Source of the DNA: Sphingomonadales bacterium
GTDB taxonomy: Bacteria > Pseudomonadota > Alphaproteobacteria > Sphingomonadales > Sphingomonadaceae
Length of the DNA: 64,000 bases
Assembly: GCA_947470185.1 (NCBI GenBank)
Contig: CANIRZ010000001.1
Span: 30,013-94,012 of the forward strand
Direction of reading: 5' to 3'
The position numbers and the translations under genes are program-made. The notes beneath the pieces were generated by a model. That model ran no database searches. It saw nothing but the letters and a program-made list of their open reading frames with translations, and was not told where the DNA came from. Shown piece after piece: positions 9,499-18,712 of this stretch (positions are counted from its first letter, which is position 1; each line of letters opens with the position of its first letter).

Positions 9499-9956
9499 AA
9501 ATTACCTCCTGGAAATGAATGAGTTTGTCGCAGACCTTCGGCAAGAGCGATGCCAGCCGACACAGAAATGTTCAAGGACCGAAATCCTGCGGCCATGGGG
9601 ATATATACCCGCGCATCGGCTCGTGCATGGACTTCGGGAGGCGCACCGCTGCTTTCGGACCCCATCAAAATAACGTCGTCAGGTTGAAACGCGAACTGGG
9701 GCAGGGGCGTAGACGCTTTACTCGACATCAAAACGATCCGTGCGCCCTCCAATGAACCCAGAAACGCGGTCCAATCGGGATGCCGCTGAATTTTCACATG
9801 GTCGATATAATCCATAGCGGAACGTTTCAGCGTGCGTTCGGAAAACGCAAAACCACATGGTTCGATAATGTCGCATGTCACGCCAAAACAAGCAGATGTG
9901 CGCAAAACCGCACCGACATTCCCGGCCATGTCCGGCTGATACAGCGCGATGCGCAT
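9495..9956 (-). CDS. trmL: tRNA (cytidine/uridine-34 2'-O)-methyltransferase TrmL
   Basis: A 153-aa SpoU-class (SPOUT knot) methyltransferase that modifies the wobble base of certain leucine tRNAs. Motifs are NVGAVLRTSACFG (about 13-25), VILMGSESSGAPPEV (about 93-107) and MAAGFRSLNISVSAGIALAE (about 121-140), which form the S-adenosylmethionine knot. GAGGAG stands 6-7 nt before the ATG. It is the first gene of the trmL-hemF-GNAT operon. The 413 nt upstream hold no gene that I can support. Confidence 0.92.
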   Translation of the reverse strand: MRIALYQPDMAGNVGAVLRTSACFGVTCDIIEPCGFAFSERTLKRSAMDYIDHVKIQRHPDWTAFLGSLEGARIVLMSSKASTPLPQFAFQPDDVILMGSESSGAPPEVHARADARVYIPMAAGFRSLNISVSAGIALAEGLRQTHSFPGGNL

Positions 9957-10369
9957 GCGACACTCCTCACTAAAAACCTATCGTGCGGCAATTAGCGTGT
10001 ATCGCGGCCGACCTACAAACGGTTATTGCGTTAAAAATGGAGCGCGCTGACAAGATGCAGTCGCGCGCCACAGGGATAGATCGGAATACCAAAATAGCGG
10101 CACATAAAAAAATTAACCACGTCTCTAAGTTTGTCGGATTAACTGCCGTATAATTGAATTAGGCCATAAGGTCATGATTTCGTCAACTTCAATGTTGTGA
10201 CACTGGACCGTCAGAAATCATGGCCTCATTTGGCCGATTAAGCTGCGCTGCTTGGCAGCCATGCTTGAACATATCGGCTTCCGGATGCCGCCCACCCACA
10301 CAGCACCGGAAGCCGGTACATCTCAATATGGGCACGAAACCATAAGCGCGCGGGGGTTGCGCTCTAAAC
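9957..10369. other. 413-nt intergenic stretch
   Basis: This holds the promoter region of trmL on the left and the 3' flank of the EF-hand gene on the right. The middle (about 10080-10210) is AT-richer than the surroundings. I see no credible ORF or tRNA. The one clear structure is a 10-bp perfect inverted repeat at 10275-10325, listed separately. Confidence 0.5.
10275..10325. repeat. 10-bp perfect inverted repeat (stem-loop) downstream of the EF-hand gene
   Basis: CGGCTTCCGG at 10275-10284 pairs exactly with CCGGAAGCCG at 10316-10325, with a 31-nt loop. There is no T-run on either side, so it is not a standard intrinsic terminator. It could be a 3'-end processing structure or part of a small RNA. 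Confidence 0.45.
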
Positions 10370-10909
10370 TTAGCGCATCTTGCGCGCGGCCTGACGTTCT
10401 TCAATTGAAATGCTGTCGTCTTGATTGGCATCTACATTACTAAAGCGTGCGTCAATCGCAGCGCGAAATTCTGATTGTGACACAGCCTTGTCCCCATTGA
10501 TATCGGCGCGTGCCATCATGACCATGGCGCCCAAACGGCGAGGTTGGCGGCCTTCACGCATGCCCGCCCCGATGCGTTCCATTCGCTTTTTGCGTCGGTC
10601 TGCACGTCGCTCTGCGCCTGCTTCATGTATGGCCATAAACTCACTTTGACTAATCGAGCCGTCACCATTGCTATCCATCTTCGCGAAATGCTTTGCCATC
10701 ATGGCGGTCCGGTCGGCTGCGTTTAATGTGCCGTCGCCATTTAGATCCATCTTGGCAAAGCGCGCATCTGCTGCTGCTATGGCTTCGGCCTTGGTGACAA
10801 TGCGATTTCCGTCTGCATCGGCTTTAACTGGTGCCGCATGCAGCACCCCTGCGGAAGAAACAGAGAGGATCATTAGGCCAGTATAGATTGAGAGTTTATT
10901 CACCGTCAT
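10370..10909 (-). CDS. Exported EF-hand calcium-binding protein
   Basis: A 179-aa protein with AAGGAG just before its ATG. A signal peptide covers about residues 1-25 (cleavage near LHAAP). Four EF-hand-like loops follow: a degenerate DADGNRIVTKAE, then canonical DLNGDGTLNAAD, DSNGDGSISQSE and DINGDKAVSQSE, plus DANQDDSISIEE near the C-terminus. A basic Arg-rich stretch (about 95-125) separates the two halves. It is presumably a periplasmic calcium sensor or buffer; no catalytic domain is attached. It is monocistronic, with tRNA-Gly about 140 nt upstream. Confidence 0.83.
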   Translation of the reverse strand: MTVNKLSIYTGLMILSVSSAGVLHAAPVKADADGNRIVTKAEAIAAADARFAKMDLNGDGTLNAADRTAMMAKHFAKMDSNGDGSISQSEFMAIHEAGAERRADRRKKRMERIGAGMREGRQPRRLGAMVMMARADINGDKAVSQSEFRAAIDARFSNVDANQDDSISIEERQAARKMR

Positions 10910-11050
10910 AGCTCCTTGTTATCATCTGCATATTTGAAGATCGCATTTTATAGGATGTATCATTCACACCTGCCTGTCGAGACAATGGCTGCTTTGTCGC
11001 AAGCTGTATTAGTTTAGCGGTGCAAATAATGAGATGAAATCAAGAAAAGT

Positions 11051-11124
11051 TGGAGCGGGTAAGGGGAATCGAACCCCTCTAGCTAGCTTGGAAGGCTAGT
11101 GCATTACCACTATGCTATACCCGC
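11051..11124 (-). tRNA. tRNA-Gly (anticodon TCC), CCA encoded
   Basis: The minus strand reads GCGGGTATAGCATAGTGGTA at the 5' end, with anticodon arm CTAGC-CTTCCAA-GCTAG (anticodon TCC), T arm GGGGTTCGATTCCCC, and acceptor end TACCCGC-T-CCA. All four arms pair, and the 3' CCA is encoded at 11051-11053. It reads TCC, so it decodes GGA and GGG glycine codons. Confidence 0.95.
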
Positions 11125-11190
11125 GACGGACCAAGTGGCCGTTGGAAGCGCAGCTATTGCCATTATCCGGCGCAAGCGTCAACGCCCTCA

Positions 11191-11222
11191 TTTGCAAAAG
11201 AAAGGGCCGCAAAAGCGGCCCT
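11191..11222 (-). terminator. Intrinsic terminator of the petABC operon
   Basis: GGGCCGC (11204-11210) pairs with GCGGCCC (11215-11221) around an AAAA loop. On the minus strand the stem is followed by TTTCTTTT. It lies 22 nt after the cytochrome c1 stop, in the correct orientation to end petABC. Confidence 0.85.
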
Positions 11223-11244
11223 GTCCATTATCTGTTATATGGCA

Positions 11245-12108
11245 TCAATGCTTCTTATCTGCCCAGATGGTCCGATATGACATGAACGCCAATATGGTGA
11301 AGATTAAGAGGAAGCCGAGCGCAGCCCAACCCGCGCTCTTGCGGTTTTCCATCTTCGGTTCAGCGGTCCAAGTTAGGAAAGCCGAGACGTCTTTCGCCAT
11401 CTGCGCTCTGGTTGCCTTGGTACCATCATCATAGGTGACCAAATCGTCAGATGCGATTGGGTTAGCCATTGCGATGTTCAAATTGGCAAACCACGGGTTG
11501 AAGTGAAGGCCAGGAGGTGTGGCAGCGTCAGGAAATTCCTTCAGCAGCTCTTTGCCTTCTTCATTCTTATAGCCAGCTTGATCACGGTAACCGAGCAGCA
11601 ACGAATACACATAAGCAGGACCGCCTTCACGCGCTTTTGTGATCAAGGAGAGATCAGGTGGAAGCGCATTGTTGTTGGCCGCACGTGCCGCAGTTTCGTT
11701 CGCAAATGGCGAAGGAATTTTATCGGCGGGGATGCCGGGACGTGTTGCGGGCTCGCCCGTTTCAGGGTTAATGCTTGGCACTTCGGTTTTCCAACCCTTG
11801 GCCAACGCCTTCACCTGATCTTCGGAATAACCCAAAGCGGCAAAGTCGCGGAACGCAACCAGCTTCATACTGTGGCACGCCGCACAAACTTCGGAATACA
11901 CCTTCAACCCGCGCTGCAGTTGACCGCGGTCAAATTTGCCAAGCGGACCGTCATGCGCGAATGTGACCGGCAAGGTCTCCTCGTGGAACCCAGCTTCAAC
12001 CGTAGGTAAAGCAGGCTCCTTAATCGCCGAAACGACCGTGTCCCCAAGACCAAGTAACAGCATGCCGCTGAAAAACAGGCCTACTAAAAAAGCAATTAAA
12101 CGAACCAT
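11245..12108 (-). CDS. petC: Cytochrome c1 of the bc1 complex
   Basis: A 287-aa membrane-anchored c-type cytochrome of ubiquinol:cytochrome c reductase. An N-terminal signal/anchor (about 3-28) is followed by the heme attachment motif CAACH (75-79), the cytochrome c1 segment DLSLITKAREGGPAYVYSLL, and a C-terminal transmembrane anchor (about 255-277) ending in TIWADKKH. It passes electrons from the Rieske protein to a soluble or membrane cytochrome c. It is the last gene of petABC; the terminator follows. Confidence 0.96.
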   Translation of the reverse strand: MVRLIAFLVGLFFSGMLLLGLGDTVVSAIKEPALPTVEAGFHEETLPVTFAHDGPLGKFDRGQLQRGLKVYSEVCAACHSMKLVAFRDFAALGYSEDQVKALAKGWKTEVPSINPETGEPATRPGIPADKIPSPFANETAARAANNNALPPDLSLITKAREGGPAYVYSLLLGYRDQAGYKNEEGKELLKEFPDAATPPGLHFNPWFANLNIAMANPIASDDLVTYDDGTKATRAQMAKDVSAFLTWTAEPKMENRKSAGWAALGFLLIFTILAFMSYRTIWADKKH

Positions 12109-12126
12109 GATTATGCTTTCCCTGTT

Positions 12127-13419
12127 TTACGCAGCCGCTGGAAGCGGTTTGCCAGTGACGGCTTCGGTGATTGAATTAGGCAACGCAAGCGGGCGTTCAA
12201 TGCGCGAAACAATCGGCAGAATGATCAAGAAGTGGGCGAAATAATACGCCGCTGCAATCTGGCTGAGCACGACCCACTGTGTGTACGGCGGCTTGCCACC
12301 GCAATAGGTCAGGACGACCAAGCTTGGGATCAGGCCGTACCAGAAAAACTTGCGGAACAACGGACGATAGTGACCCGAACGTACTGGTGATGTGTCGAGC
12401 CAAGGCAGGAAGAACAACAGCAGGATCGAACCAAACATCGCAAGTACGCCCATAAGCTTTGCTGGGATAATGATAATACCAGTGAACGGAATGCCGAAGT
12501 CGACGGTGAATGCCTTCAAAATCGCGTAGAATGGCAAGAAATACCATTCAGGTACAATATGCGCTGGCGTCGAAAGCGGGTTCGCCGGAATATAGTTATC
12601 TGGATGACCCAACATATTTGGTGCAAAGAATGTCACTGCAACAAAGAGGATCAAGAAGATGCCAAGGCCGAAGCCGTCCTTCGCGGTGTAATAGGGGTGG
12701 AACGGAACTGTGTCCTGTTCGCCCTTTACGCTGACGCCGGTTGGGTTCGAAGATCCAGGAATGTGCAATGCCCAAACGTGCAGGATGATGACGCCTGCAA
12801 TAACGAACGGCATCAGATAGTGCAGCGAGAAGAAACGGTTCAGAGCCGCTTGGTCTGGCGCAAAGCCGCCAAGCAACAACTGACGCAGTGGTTCGCCTAC
12901 CAGAGGAATCGCGGAGAAGAAGCCAGTGATAACCTGCGCACCCCAGAAGCTCATTTGGCCCCATGGAAGCACATAGCCCATGAACGCGGTCGCCATCATC
13001 AAAAGGAAGATAGTAACACCAAGCAACCAGATCATTTCACGCGGCGCTTTGTATGAGCCGTAGAACAGACCGCGGAAGATATGGATATACACCACGATAA
13101 AGAAGAAGCTTGCGCCGTTCATATGCGCATACCGCAAGAACCAGCCAGCATTCACGTCACGCATGATATGCTCAACGCTGTTGAATGCGCCGTCGACGCT
13201 TGCATAATAATGCATGGCAAGGACAATGCCGGTAACAATCTGTATAACCAAAGCGACGCCCGCAAGGACGCCGAAATTCCAGAAATAGTTGAGATTGCGC
13301 GGAACCGGATAACCGGCACCAACTGCGTTATAAACGAGGCGCGGCAAGGGGAGGCGTTCATCCACCCACTTAGATACCGTGCCCTGCGGCTTATACTCTT
13401 GTGCCCAAGGGAAGCTCAT
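12127..13419 (-). CDS. petB: Cytochrome b of the bc1 complex
   Basis: A 430-aa integral membrane subunit carrying hemes bL and bH and the Qo and Qi quinone sites. Typical segments are MHYYASVDGAFNSVEHIMRD, GWFLRYAHMNGASFFFIVVY, the Qo-site signature PEWYFLPFYAILKAF, and VLPWGQMSFWGAQVITGFFS. About eight transmembrane helices are present. The length is normal for the bacterial one-piece form. It lies 18 nt upstream of petC and 14 nt after petA. Confidence 0.97.
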   Translation of the reverse strand: MSFPWAQEYKPQGTVSKWVDERLPLPRLVYNAVGAGYPVPRNLNYFWNFGVLAGVALVIQIVTGIVLAMHYYASVDGAFNSVEHIMRDVNAGWFLRYAHMNGASFFFIVVYIHIFRGLFYGSYKAPREMIWLLGVTIFLLMMATAFMGYVLPWGQMSFWGAQVITGFFSAIPLVGEPLRQLLLGGFAPDQAALNRFFSLHYLMPFVIAGVIILHVWALHIPGSSNPTGVSVKGEQDTVPFHPYYTAKDGFGLGIFLILFVAVTFFAPNMLGHPDNYIPANPLSTPAHIVPEWYFLPFYAILKAFTVDFGIPFTGIIIIPAKLMGVLAMFGSILLLFFLPWLDTSPVRSGHYRPLFRKFFWYGLIPSLVVLTYCGGKPPYTQWVVLSQIAAAYYFAHFLIILPIVSRIERPLALPNSITEAVTGKPLPAAA

Positions 13420-13433
13420 TAGATTCTAGCTCC

Positions 13434-14066
13434 TCAACCGATTTTTACGACTGTGTCAGAAAGGAATGCATATTCCGGAACGTTAAGGTTCAGCGGCGCT
13501 GGACCCTTCCGAATACGCGCGGCGGTATCATAATGCGAGCCATGGCATGGGCAGAAATAGCCACCAAATTCGCCCTTAACTTCGCCAGAGGCGGCGCCCA
13601 GCGGCACACAACCCAAATGGGTGCAGACGCCAAGTGTGATCAACCAATTTTCTTTGCCAGGCTTGGTACGCTCGGCAAGTGTTTGCGGGTCACGTAGTGA
13701 ACCCACATCAACCTTGTTTGCCGCTTCGATTTCAGCAGGCGTGAGGTTGCGAATAAATACGGGCTGCTTGCGCCAGCTGGTCTTGATAGCTTGACCAGGC
13801 TCGATAGCCGCAATGTCAAACTCGACAGAGGCTTGCGCGAGCACGTCGGCGCTAGCGCTCATTTGCGAGACCAACGGCATGGCGACCGCTGCGGCGCCAA
13901 CGCCGGCAAAACTTACGGTTGCGATATGGATGAAATCGCGGCGACGCACGCCTTCACCCTCGGTTGTATCCTGAGCCGCGCTTACAACAGGGGCTGCGGG
14001 CTTTACCTTGCTGGCTGCCTTCGCAGGCTTTTTTCCTGCGCCATTCGTCTTTTTGACTGTCGACAT
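13434..14066 (-). CDS. petA: Rieske iron-sulfur subunit of the bc1 complex
   Basis: A 210-aa protein. The Ala/Lys-rich N-terminus precedes a twin-arginine-like RRRDF (41-45) and a hydrophobic anchor (about 46-68), so it is probably inserted by the Tat system encoded at 59-61 kb. The [2Fe-2S] ligands are C148 and H150 in CTHLGC, and C172 and H175 in CPCHGSH; C153 and C174 form the usual disulfide. The Ala/Lys-rich N-terminal extension of about 40 residues is longer than in many homologues. It is first in petABC; the 285 nt to the divergent aroG-type gene hold both promoters and no gene that I can see. Confidence 0.96.
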   Translation of the reverse strand: MSTVKKTNGAGKKPAKAASKVKPAAPVVSAAQDTTEGEGVRRRDFIHIATVSFAGVGAAAVAMPLVSQMSASADVLAQASVEFDIAAIEPGQAIKTSWRKQPVFIRNLTPAEIEAANKVDVGSLRDPQTLAERTKPGKENWLITLGVCTHLGCVPLGAASGEVKGEFGGYFCPCHGSHYDTAARIRKGPAPLNLNVPEYAFLSDTVVKIG

Positions 14067-14351
14067 AATCTGCCCTTTTTGCGTCGCGGAACGGGCCCGC
14101 GCAATATCTTCAAAATCCTATCGCTTTCGCCATGCGTGCTCATTTCGGCGCATGGCTAAGGCGATTCAGCGGCCTGATAGACGGCTTTCAAGCAATTTGC
14201 CAACAAGGAATTTAGCCGCCAATGTGACAAATGACGCCAGCTTAGTTGCATTTTACAAAACCAACGCAAATTGGCCGCAAAAGCTTGCTTATGGCAACAT
14301 AATGGGCCTAAAGGGCGCAAATTTTAAACGATTATTGTTGGAGTATACGCC

Positions 14352-15722
14352 ATGGCGACGTGGACGCCGGACAGCTGGAGAGACGCAACGGGCATTCATA
14401 TGCCTGTGTACAAAGACGCTGCTGCGTTGGCTGCAACAGAACATACGCTGCGCAATTACCCGCCGCTGGTGTTTGCAGGTGAAGCACGCAACCTGACGGC
14501 GGACCTCGCCAAGGTTGCGGATGGCAAGGCGTTCCTGCTGCAGGGCGGCGACTGTGCCGAGAGCTTTGCCGAGTTTCACCCCGACAATATCCGCGATACC
14601 TTCCGCGTTATCTTGCAAATGGCAGTCGTGCTAACCTTTGCTGGCAAGCTTCCCGTTGTGAAGCTTGGCCGGATGGCAGGTCAATTCGCCAAGCCGCGCT
14701 CCACGCCGACTGAAACGATCAATGGCGTTGAGCTGCCAAGCTATTTTGGCGACATTATCAACGATATTGAATTCGTTGCCGAAGGTCGGGAGCCCGACCC
14801 AGCGCGTATGGTCCGCGCCTACAGTCAGGCGGCGTCGACGCTTAATCTACTGCGCGCCTTTTCCAACGGCGGCTATGCCAATCTGCAGCAGGTCAATGCC
14901 TGGACGCATGATTATATGGGCCGGTCTCCATGGGCGCAGAAATACAAAGAAACGGCTGATCGTATCAGCGAGGCTTTGGCCTTTATGGAGGCGTGTGGCA
15001 TCACGCCAGAGACCGTGCCGCAAATTAAGGGCACCAGTTTCTATACCAGCCATGAAGCTTTGTTGCTGCCTTATGAGCAGGCGATGACGCGGCAGGACAG
15101 CCTGACCGGTGGATGGTATGACACTTCAGCGCATTTCCTATGGATTGGCGATCGTACGCGGTTCGAAGGGTCGGCGCATGTCGAATTCCTGCGCGGTATC
15201 GGTAACCCGATTGGTATTAAGTGCGGGCCAAGTCTTGAGCCCGATGCCTTGCTGCGCATGCTGGACACCGTGAACCCCACCCGTGCGGCAGGTCGCGTGA
15301 CACTTATCTCGCGTTATGGCTATGACAAGGTTGAGAGCGGGTTGCCGACGTTGGTGCGCGCTGTGCAGCGTGAAGGGCATCCCGTCATTTGGTCTTGCGA
15401 CCCGATGCACGGCAATGTCGTAAAATCCGCCAGCGGTTACAAGACGCGGCCGTTTGAACGCATCTTGGCGGAGGTTCGCGGGTTCTTCGCGGTGCACCGT
15501 GCCGAAGGTACTTTCGGTGGCGGCATCCATATCGAAATGACGGGCCAGAATGTTACCGAGTGTACGGGCGGCGCGGTCGATGTGACCGACGAAGGTCTGG
15601 CTGACCGGTACCACACGCACTGCGATCCACGGCTGAACGCAGCACAGTCACTTGAACTGGCATTCCTGCTGGCTGAAATGCTGAACCAGGAAATGACTGA
15701 GCGCGCCAAAAAGGCAACCTAG
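14352..15722 (+). CDS. Class II 3-deoxy-7-phosphoheptulonate (DAHP) synthase
   Basis: A 456-aa plant-type DAHP synthase that joins phosphoenolpyruvate and erythrose 4-phosphate, the first step of the shikimate pathway. Class II signatures are [25 protein letters not shown] with the metal-binding Cys, [39 protein letters not shown], and [15 protein letters not shown] near the C-terminus. The length fits the class. It appears monocistronic. Feedback control cannot be read from the sequence. Confidence 0.95.
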   Translation: MATWTPDSWRDATGIHMPVYKDAAALAATEHTLRNYPPLVFAGEARNLTADLAKVADGKAFLLQGGDCAESFAEFHPDNIRDTFRVILQMAVVLTFAGKLPVVKLGRMAGQFAKPRSTPTETINGVELPSYFGDIINDIEFVAEGREPDPARMVRAYSQAASTLNLLRAFSNGGYANLQQVNAWTHDYMGRSPWAQKYKETADRISEALAFMEACGITPETVPQIKGTSFYTSHEALLLPYEQAMTRQDSLTGGWYDTSAHFLWIGDRTRFEGSAHVEFLRGIGNPIGIKCGPSLEPDALLRMLDTVNPTRAAGRVTLISRYGYDKVESGLPTLVRAVQREGHPVIWSCDPMHGNVVKSASGYKTRPFERILAEVRGFFAVHRAEGTFGGGIHIEMTGQNVTECTGGAVDVTDEGLADRYHTHCDPRLNAAQSLELAFLLAEMLNQEMTERAKKAT

Positions 15723-15753
15723 GCTGGGCCCGCCTTTTAGCACCTGCCGCTCC

Positions 15754-16443
15754 TTATGTTTTTAGAGACTCAAGCCGGTATCCATAGCCGAAAACCGTAA
15801 CAATCCGAAAACCGTTCTGAAGCTGTAAGTCCAGCTTCGAACGGACGCGCGACACGTGCATGTCCAGCGTGCGTGATGCCATACTTTCCGGAGTTCTCCA
15901 GATGGTTTTGATGATATTATTGCGGGATAATGTGCGATTGGCGTTTTTGAAGAACATCTCGGCAAGCTCAAATTCTTTAGCGGTCAGGAGAATGGTCTTT
16001 CCATGCAAGGTAACGCTCTGATCGAGCCTGTTCATCAGGTAGAGCCCGTAGCTTACCTCGGTATCAAAGGCGCCAGTTGGGGCACTTTTGTGTAACAAGG
16101 CACTAACCCGCGCTGCAATAACGGAGCGGACTTCAGGCTTCGTAATATATTCATCCGCGCCCGCTGTTAACGCTTCTGTGATATCGCGCTTTGCCGCCCG
16201 GTTGGTCATGATAATGACAGGAGGTCTTTTCGGTAGCGCCTTGCACATCCAATTGAAAAGGGGGGTGCCATTTTTGCTCCGAATATTCCAATCCAGAATA
16301 ACAAGATCAAATATTTCGCGTGATATTGAATCGGAAAAAGCTTCGCCGTCAGTGAAACCGACTGCGTCATGCCCTAGTTCTTCAATGATCTCTTTCAGGT
16401 GCACCACGACATCCGGCTGGTCGTCGGCAATAACTACTCTCAT
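15754..16443 (-). CDS. Response regulator, OmpR/PhoB type (orphan)
   Basis: A 229-aa two-domain regulator. The receiver (1-120) has acidic residues D7 and D8, phosphoacceptor D51 in VILDWNIRS, a conserved Thr in IIMTNRA, and the Lys in YITKPEV. The C-terminal winged helix (about 130-226) shows LTAKEFELAEMFFKNANRTL and RTLDMHVSRVRSKL, then VTVFGYGYRLE. No histidine kinase is adjacent, so the signal is unknown. It is convergent with the DAHP synthase. Confidence 0.9.
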   Translation of the reverse strand: MRVVIADDQPDVVVHLKEIIEELGHDAVGFTDGEAFSDSISREIFDLVILDWNIRSKNGTPLFNWMCKALPKRPPVIIMTNRAAKRDITEALTAGADEYITKPEVRSVIAARVSALLHKSAPTGAFDTEVSYGLYLMNRLDQSVTLHGKTILLTAKEFELAEMFFKNANRTLSRNNIIKTIWRTPESMASRTLDMHVSRVRSKLDLQLQNGFRIVTVFGYGYRLESLKT

Positions 16444-16560
16444 GACTTAATCCACCCTTCACCAAGTGCCAACCCTTTGAACTAAAAAGGGTAAATAAGT
16501 CATGAATCATCCGGCAACCCGAAAAAGTTGAAACTTTTGCTTTGATTTACAGGGTCTTAC

Positions 16561-16578
16561 GAAATTCATTAGAATTTC
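16561..16578. terminator. AT-rich hairpin just downstream of tRNA-Gln
   Basis: GAAATTC-ATTA-GAATTTC is a perfect 7-bp stem lying 9 nt past the tRNA 3' end on the minus strand. A weak stem and no T-run make it at best a processing or termination aid. Confidence 0.25.
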
Positions 16579-16587
16579 TTTAAAGAA

Positions 16588-16662
16588 TGGCTGGGGCGGC
16601 AGGGATCGAACCTGCGAATGGCGGCATCAAAAGCCGCTGCCTTACCGCTTGGCGACGCCCCA
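16588..16662 (-). tRNA. tRNA-Gln (anticodon TTG), CCA encoded
   Basis: The minus strand starts TGGGGCGTCGCCAAGCGGTA. The anticodon arm is GCGGC-TTTTGAT-GCCGC (anticodon TTG), the T arm contains GGTTCGATCC, and the acceptor end CGCCCCA-G-CCA pairs with TGGGGCG. The start T pairs with A, as is usual for glutamine tRNAs. The CCA is encoded at 16588-16590. Confidence 0.95.
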
Positions 16663-16724
16663 GCAAGCCAGTAATCTGGCCGTTGCGGGCGGCTTATATC
16701 GTGGTAATCCTATTGCGCAACAGC

Positions 16725-17813
16725 TTAATCGACGCGCTGCACCCAGCCATGGGTATCTGCGGCAATTCCGCGCTGAATATCCACAAGTTTTGCCCGGATT
16801 TGCTGAGTCATCTGCCCCGCACCGCCCGCGCCTATGGTAAAGCTGCCCTGTGCGGACTGCACCTTTCCGACAGGCGTGACGACAGCGGCGGTGCCGCAGG
16901 CGAATGCCTCTAATAATCGGCCTGATTCCGCATCCGCACGCCATTGGTCAATCGCATAGCGTTCCTCGCGCACATTCAACCCCTGTTCCCGCGCTAGGGT
17001 CAGTACAGAATCGCGCGTGATGCCCTCCAATATCGTCCCATCGGCTGGCGGGGTGATGATGGACCCATCATCGAACAAGAAAAACAGGTTCATGCCGCCC
17101 AGTTCTTCGACCCAGCGGTGTTCGGCTGCATCAAGAAACACAACTTGGTCGCAGCCTTGCTTAATGGCTTCCGATTGCGCCACGAGGCTTGCAGCATAAT
17201 TGCCGCCGCATTTCGCCGCGCCAGTGCCGCCCGGTGCAGCGCGGGTATACTGCTCGGAGACCCAGATGGATATCGCGGGCGCGCCGCTTTTGAAATAATT
17301 GCCAGCGGCCGACGCGATCACCATGAACAGATATTCGGCGGATGGCTTCACCCCCAGAAACACCTCGCTCGCGATCATGAAGGGCCGCAGATAGATTGAG
17401 CCTCCATCCACCGGTGGGAACCATTCCTTGTCGACCGCAATCAATTGTTTGCAGGCCTGCAGGAACATATCTTCAGGCAATTCTGGCATCGCTAGCCGCT
17501 TGGCCGACCGTTGGAAACGACGGGCATTTTGCTCTGGGCGGAACAGCGCCATTCCGCCGTCCGCGAGGCGATAGGCTTTCAGTCCTTCAAAAATCTCTTG
17601 AGCGTAATGCAACACGGCAGTCGCAGGATCGAGCGTCAATGGTCCGCGTGGCCCGACTTTCGCATCATGCCAGCCCTTGGCGTCCGAATAGCGGATTGTG
17701 ACCATATGGTCTGTAAACACCCGACCAAAACCAGGGTCGGTTAACCGCGCGGCGCGCTCGGCTGGATCAACCCGATTCGGGTTGGCTTCAAAAGGAAAGG
17801 CGCCAGCGGTCAT
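16725..17813 (-). CDS. ilvE: Branched-chain amino-acid aminotransferase IlvE
   Basis: A 362-aa fold-type IV PLP enzyme that interconverts leucine, isoleucine and valine with their 2-oxo acids. Features are LHYAQEIFEGLKAYR (about 69-82), the PLP lysine K201 in GGTGAAKCGGNYAASL, a FLDAAEHRWVEELGGMN-type segment, and TPPADGTILEGITRDSVL, which matches group II (about 360-aa) transaminases. It is divergent from the MarR gene, with 60 nt between them. Downstream on its strand is tRNA-Gln. Confidence 0.95.
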   Translation of the reverse strand: MTAGAFPFEANPNRVDPAERAARLTDPGFGRVFTDHMVTIRYSDAKGWHDAKVGPRGPLTLDPATAVLHYAQEIFEGLKAYRLADGGMALFRPEQNARRFQRSAKRLAMPELPEDMFLQACKQLIAVDKEWFPPVDGGSIYLRPFMIASEVFLGVKPSAEYLFMVIASAAGNYFKSGAPAISIWVSEQYTRAAPGGTGAAKCGGNYAASLVAQSEAIKQGCDQVVFLDAAEHRWVEELGGMNLFFLFDDGSIITPPADGTILEGITRDSVLTLAREQGLNVREERYAIDQWRADAESGRLLEAFACGTAAVVTPVGKVQSAQGSFTIGAGGAGQMTQQIRAKLVDIQRGIAADTHGWVQRVD

Positions 17814-17873
17814 GAATGTTCTCGTCTATTAGGGTCTTGCACTGTTCTATGGGCTAGGCCAAGATACGTCAAT

Positions 17874-18383
17874 ATGGCTGTCCCATCTTCTGTTTCTGTC
17901 CCGCCGACTGCGTCGCCTCTGTTCCTGCGTGAACATGAAGTGCGGCGTGGGGTCGAGCTTTTGTTTTTTGGCTACACGCGGCTTACGCGTGCGATTGATG
18001 ATGGCTTGGCTGAACATGGCCTTGGCCGCGCGCATCATCGCGCACTCTACTTCATCGCACGTCAGCCTGATCTGCCAATTAGCGCATTGCTAAAGATTCT
18101 GGCCATTACCAAACAATCGCTTGGTCGCGTGCTGAATGATTTGGCGGACAAGGGCTTGGTGGAAACGCGCACAGGCACCATCGACCGCCGGCAAAAACTG
18201 CTGCGCCTGACGCCGGAGGGCGTTAAATTTGAAGCGCAGTTGTTTGAAGCCCTGCGGAGTAGCCTTGCGTCGGCTTATGCTGCGGCAGGGCAGGAGTCCG
18301 TTACCGGCTTTTGGCGTGTCCTCGAAGGGTTGATCCCCGCCGAGGACAAGGCCATGGTCATAGCCCTGCAAAAGGATATTTGA
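17874..18383 (+). CDS. MarR-family transcriptional regulator (PetP-like)
   Basis: A 169-aa winged-helix regulator. The DNA-binding core shows LPISALLKILAITKQSLGRVLNDLADKGLVETRTGTIDRRQKLLRL (about 63-110, described in pieces), with flanking dimerisation helices. The length and the N-terminal segment FFGYTRLTRAIDDGLAEHGL resemble PetP-type MarR proteins of alphaproteobacteria. The target is unknown; the divergent ilvE and the coupled hisE are the obvious candidates. The stop TGA overlaps the hisE start ATG by one base (TGATG). Confidence 0.85.
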   Translation: MAVPSSVSVPPTASPLFLREHEVRRGVELLFFGYTRLTRAIDDGLAEHGLGRAHHRALYFIARQPDLPISALLKILAITKQSLGRVLNDLADKGLVETRTGTIDRRQKLLRLTPEGVKFEAQLFEALRSSLASAYAAAGQESVTGFWRVLEGLIPAEDKAMVIALQKDI

Positions 18384-18709
18384 TGCCCGACACACTCAAA
18401 CGGCTCGAACACACCATCGCGCAGCGTTCTGGCGCCGCGCCGGACAGCAGCTATGTCGCATCTTTGTTCGCCAAAGGTCGTGGCAAAATTGCCCAGAAGG
18501 TTGGTGAAGAAGCCACGGAAACTATTATCGCTGCGCTGTCAGGGGACGCGCAGCAGGTAACGGCAGAGTCCGCTGATCTGATATTTCACCTTCTGATATT
18601 GCTGCGCGAATGCGATGTGTCATGGGATGACGTGCTGGCCGAGCTGGATCGCCGGGAAGGCGTGTCCGGCCTCGTCGAAAAGGCGGCGCGCAGCAATATT
18701 GGGGAGTGA
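18383..18709 (+). CDS. hisE: Phosphoribosyl-ATP diphosphatase HisE
   Basis: A 108-aa all-alpha NTP pyrophosphohydrolase catalysing the second step of histidine synthesis (PR-ATP to PR-AMP). The start at 18383 overlaps the MarR stop, and MPDTLKRLEHTIAQR is the typical HisE N-terminus. The metal-binding helix pair is KVGEEATETIIAAL plus ESADLIFHLLILL. The other his genes are not in the window, although hisE followed by a HIT gene is the usual alphaproteobacterial end of the his cluster; this end appears detached here. Confidence 0.94.
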   Translation: MPDTLKRLEHTIAQRSGAAPDSSYVASLFAKGRGKIAQKVGEEATETIIAALSGDAQQVTAESADLIFHLLILLRECDVSWDDVLAELDRREGVSGLVEKAARSNIGE

Positions 18710-18712
18710 GAC

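Noticed and set aside
8770-9522. Plus-strand frame of 250 codons across hemF
   Set aside because: It is a shadow of hemF, which is supported by several family signatures.
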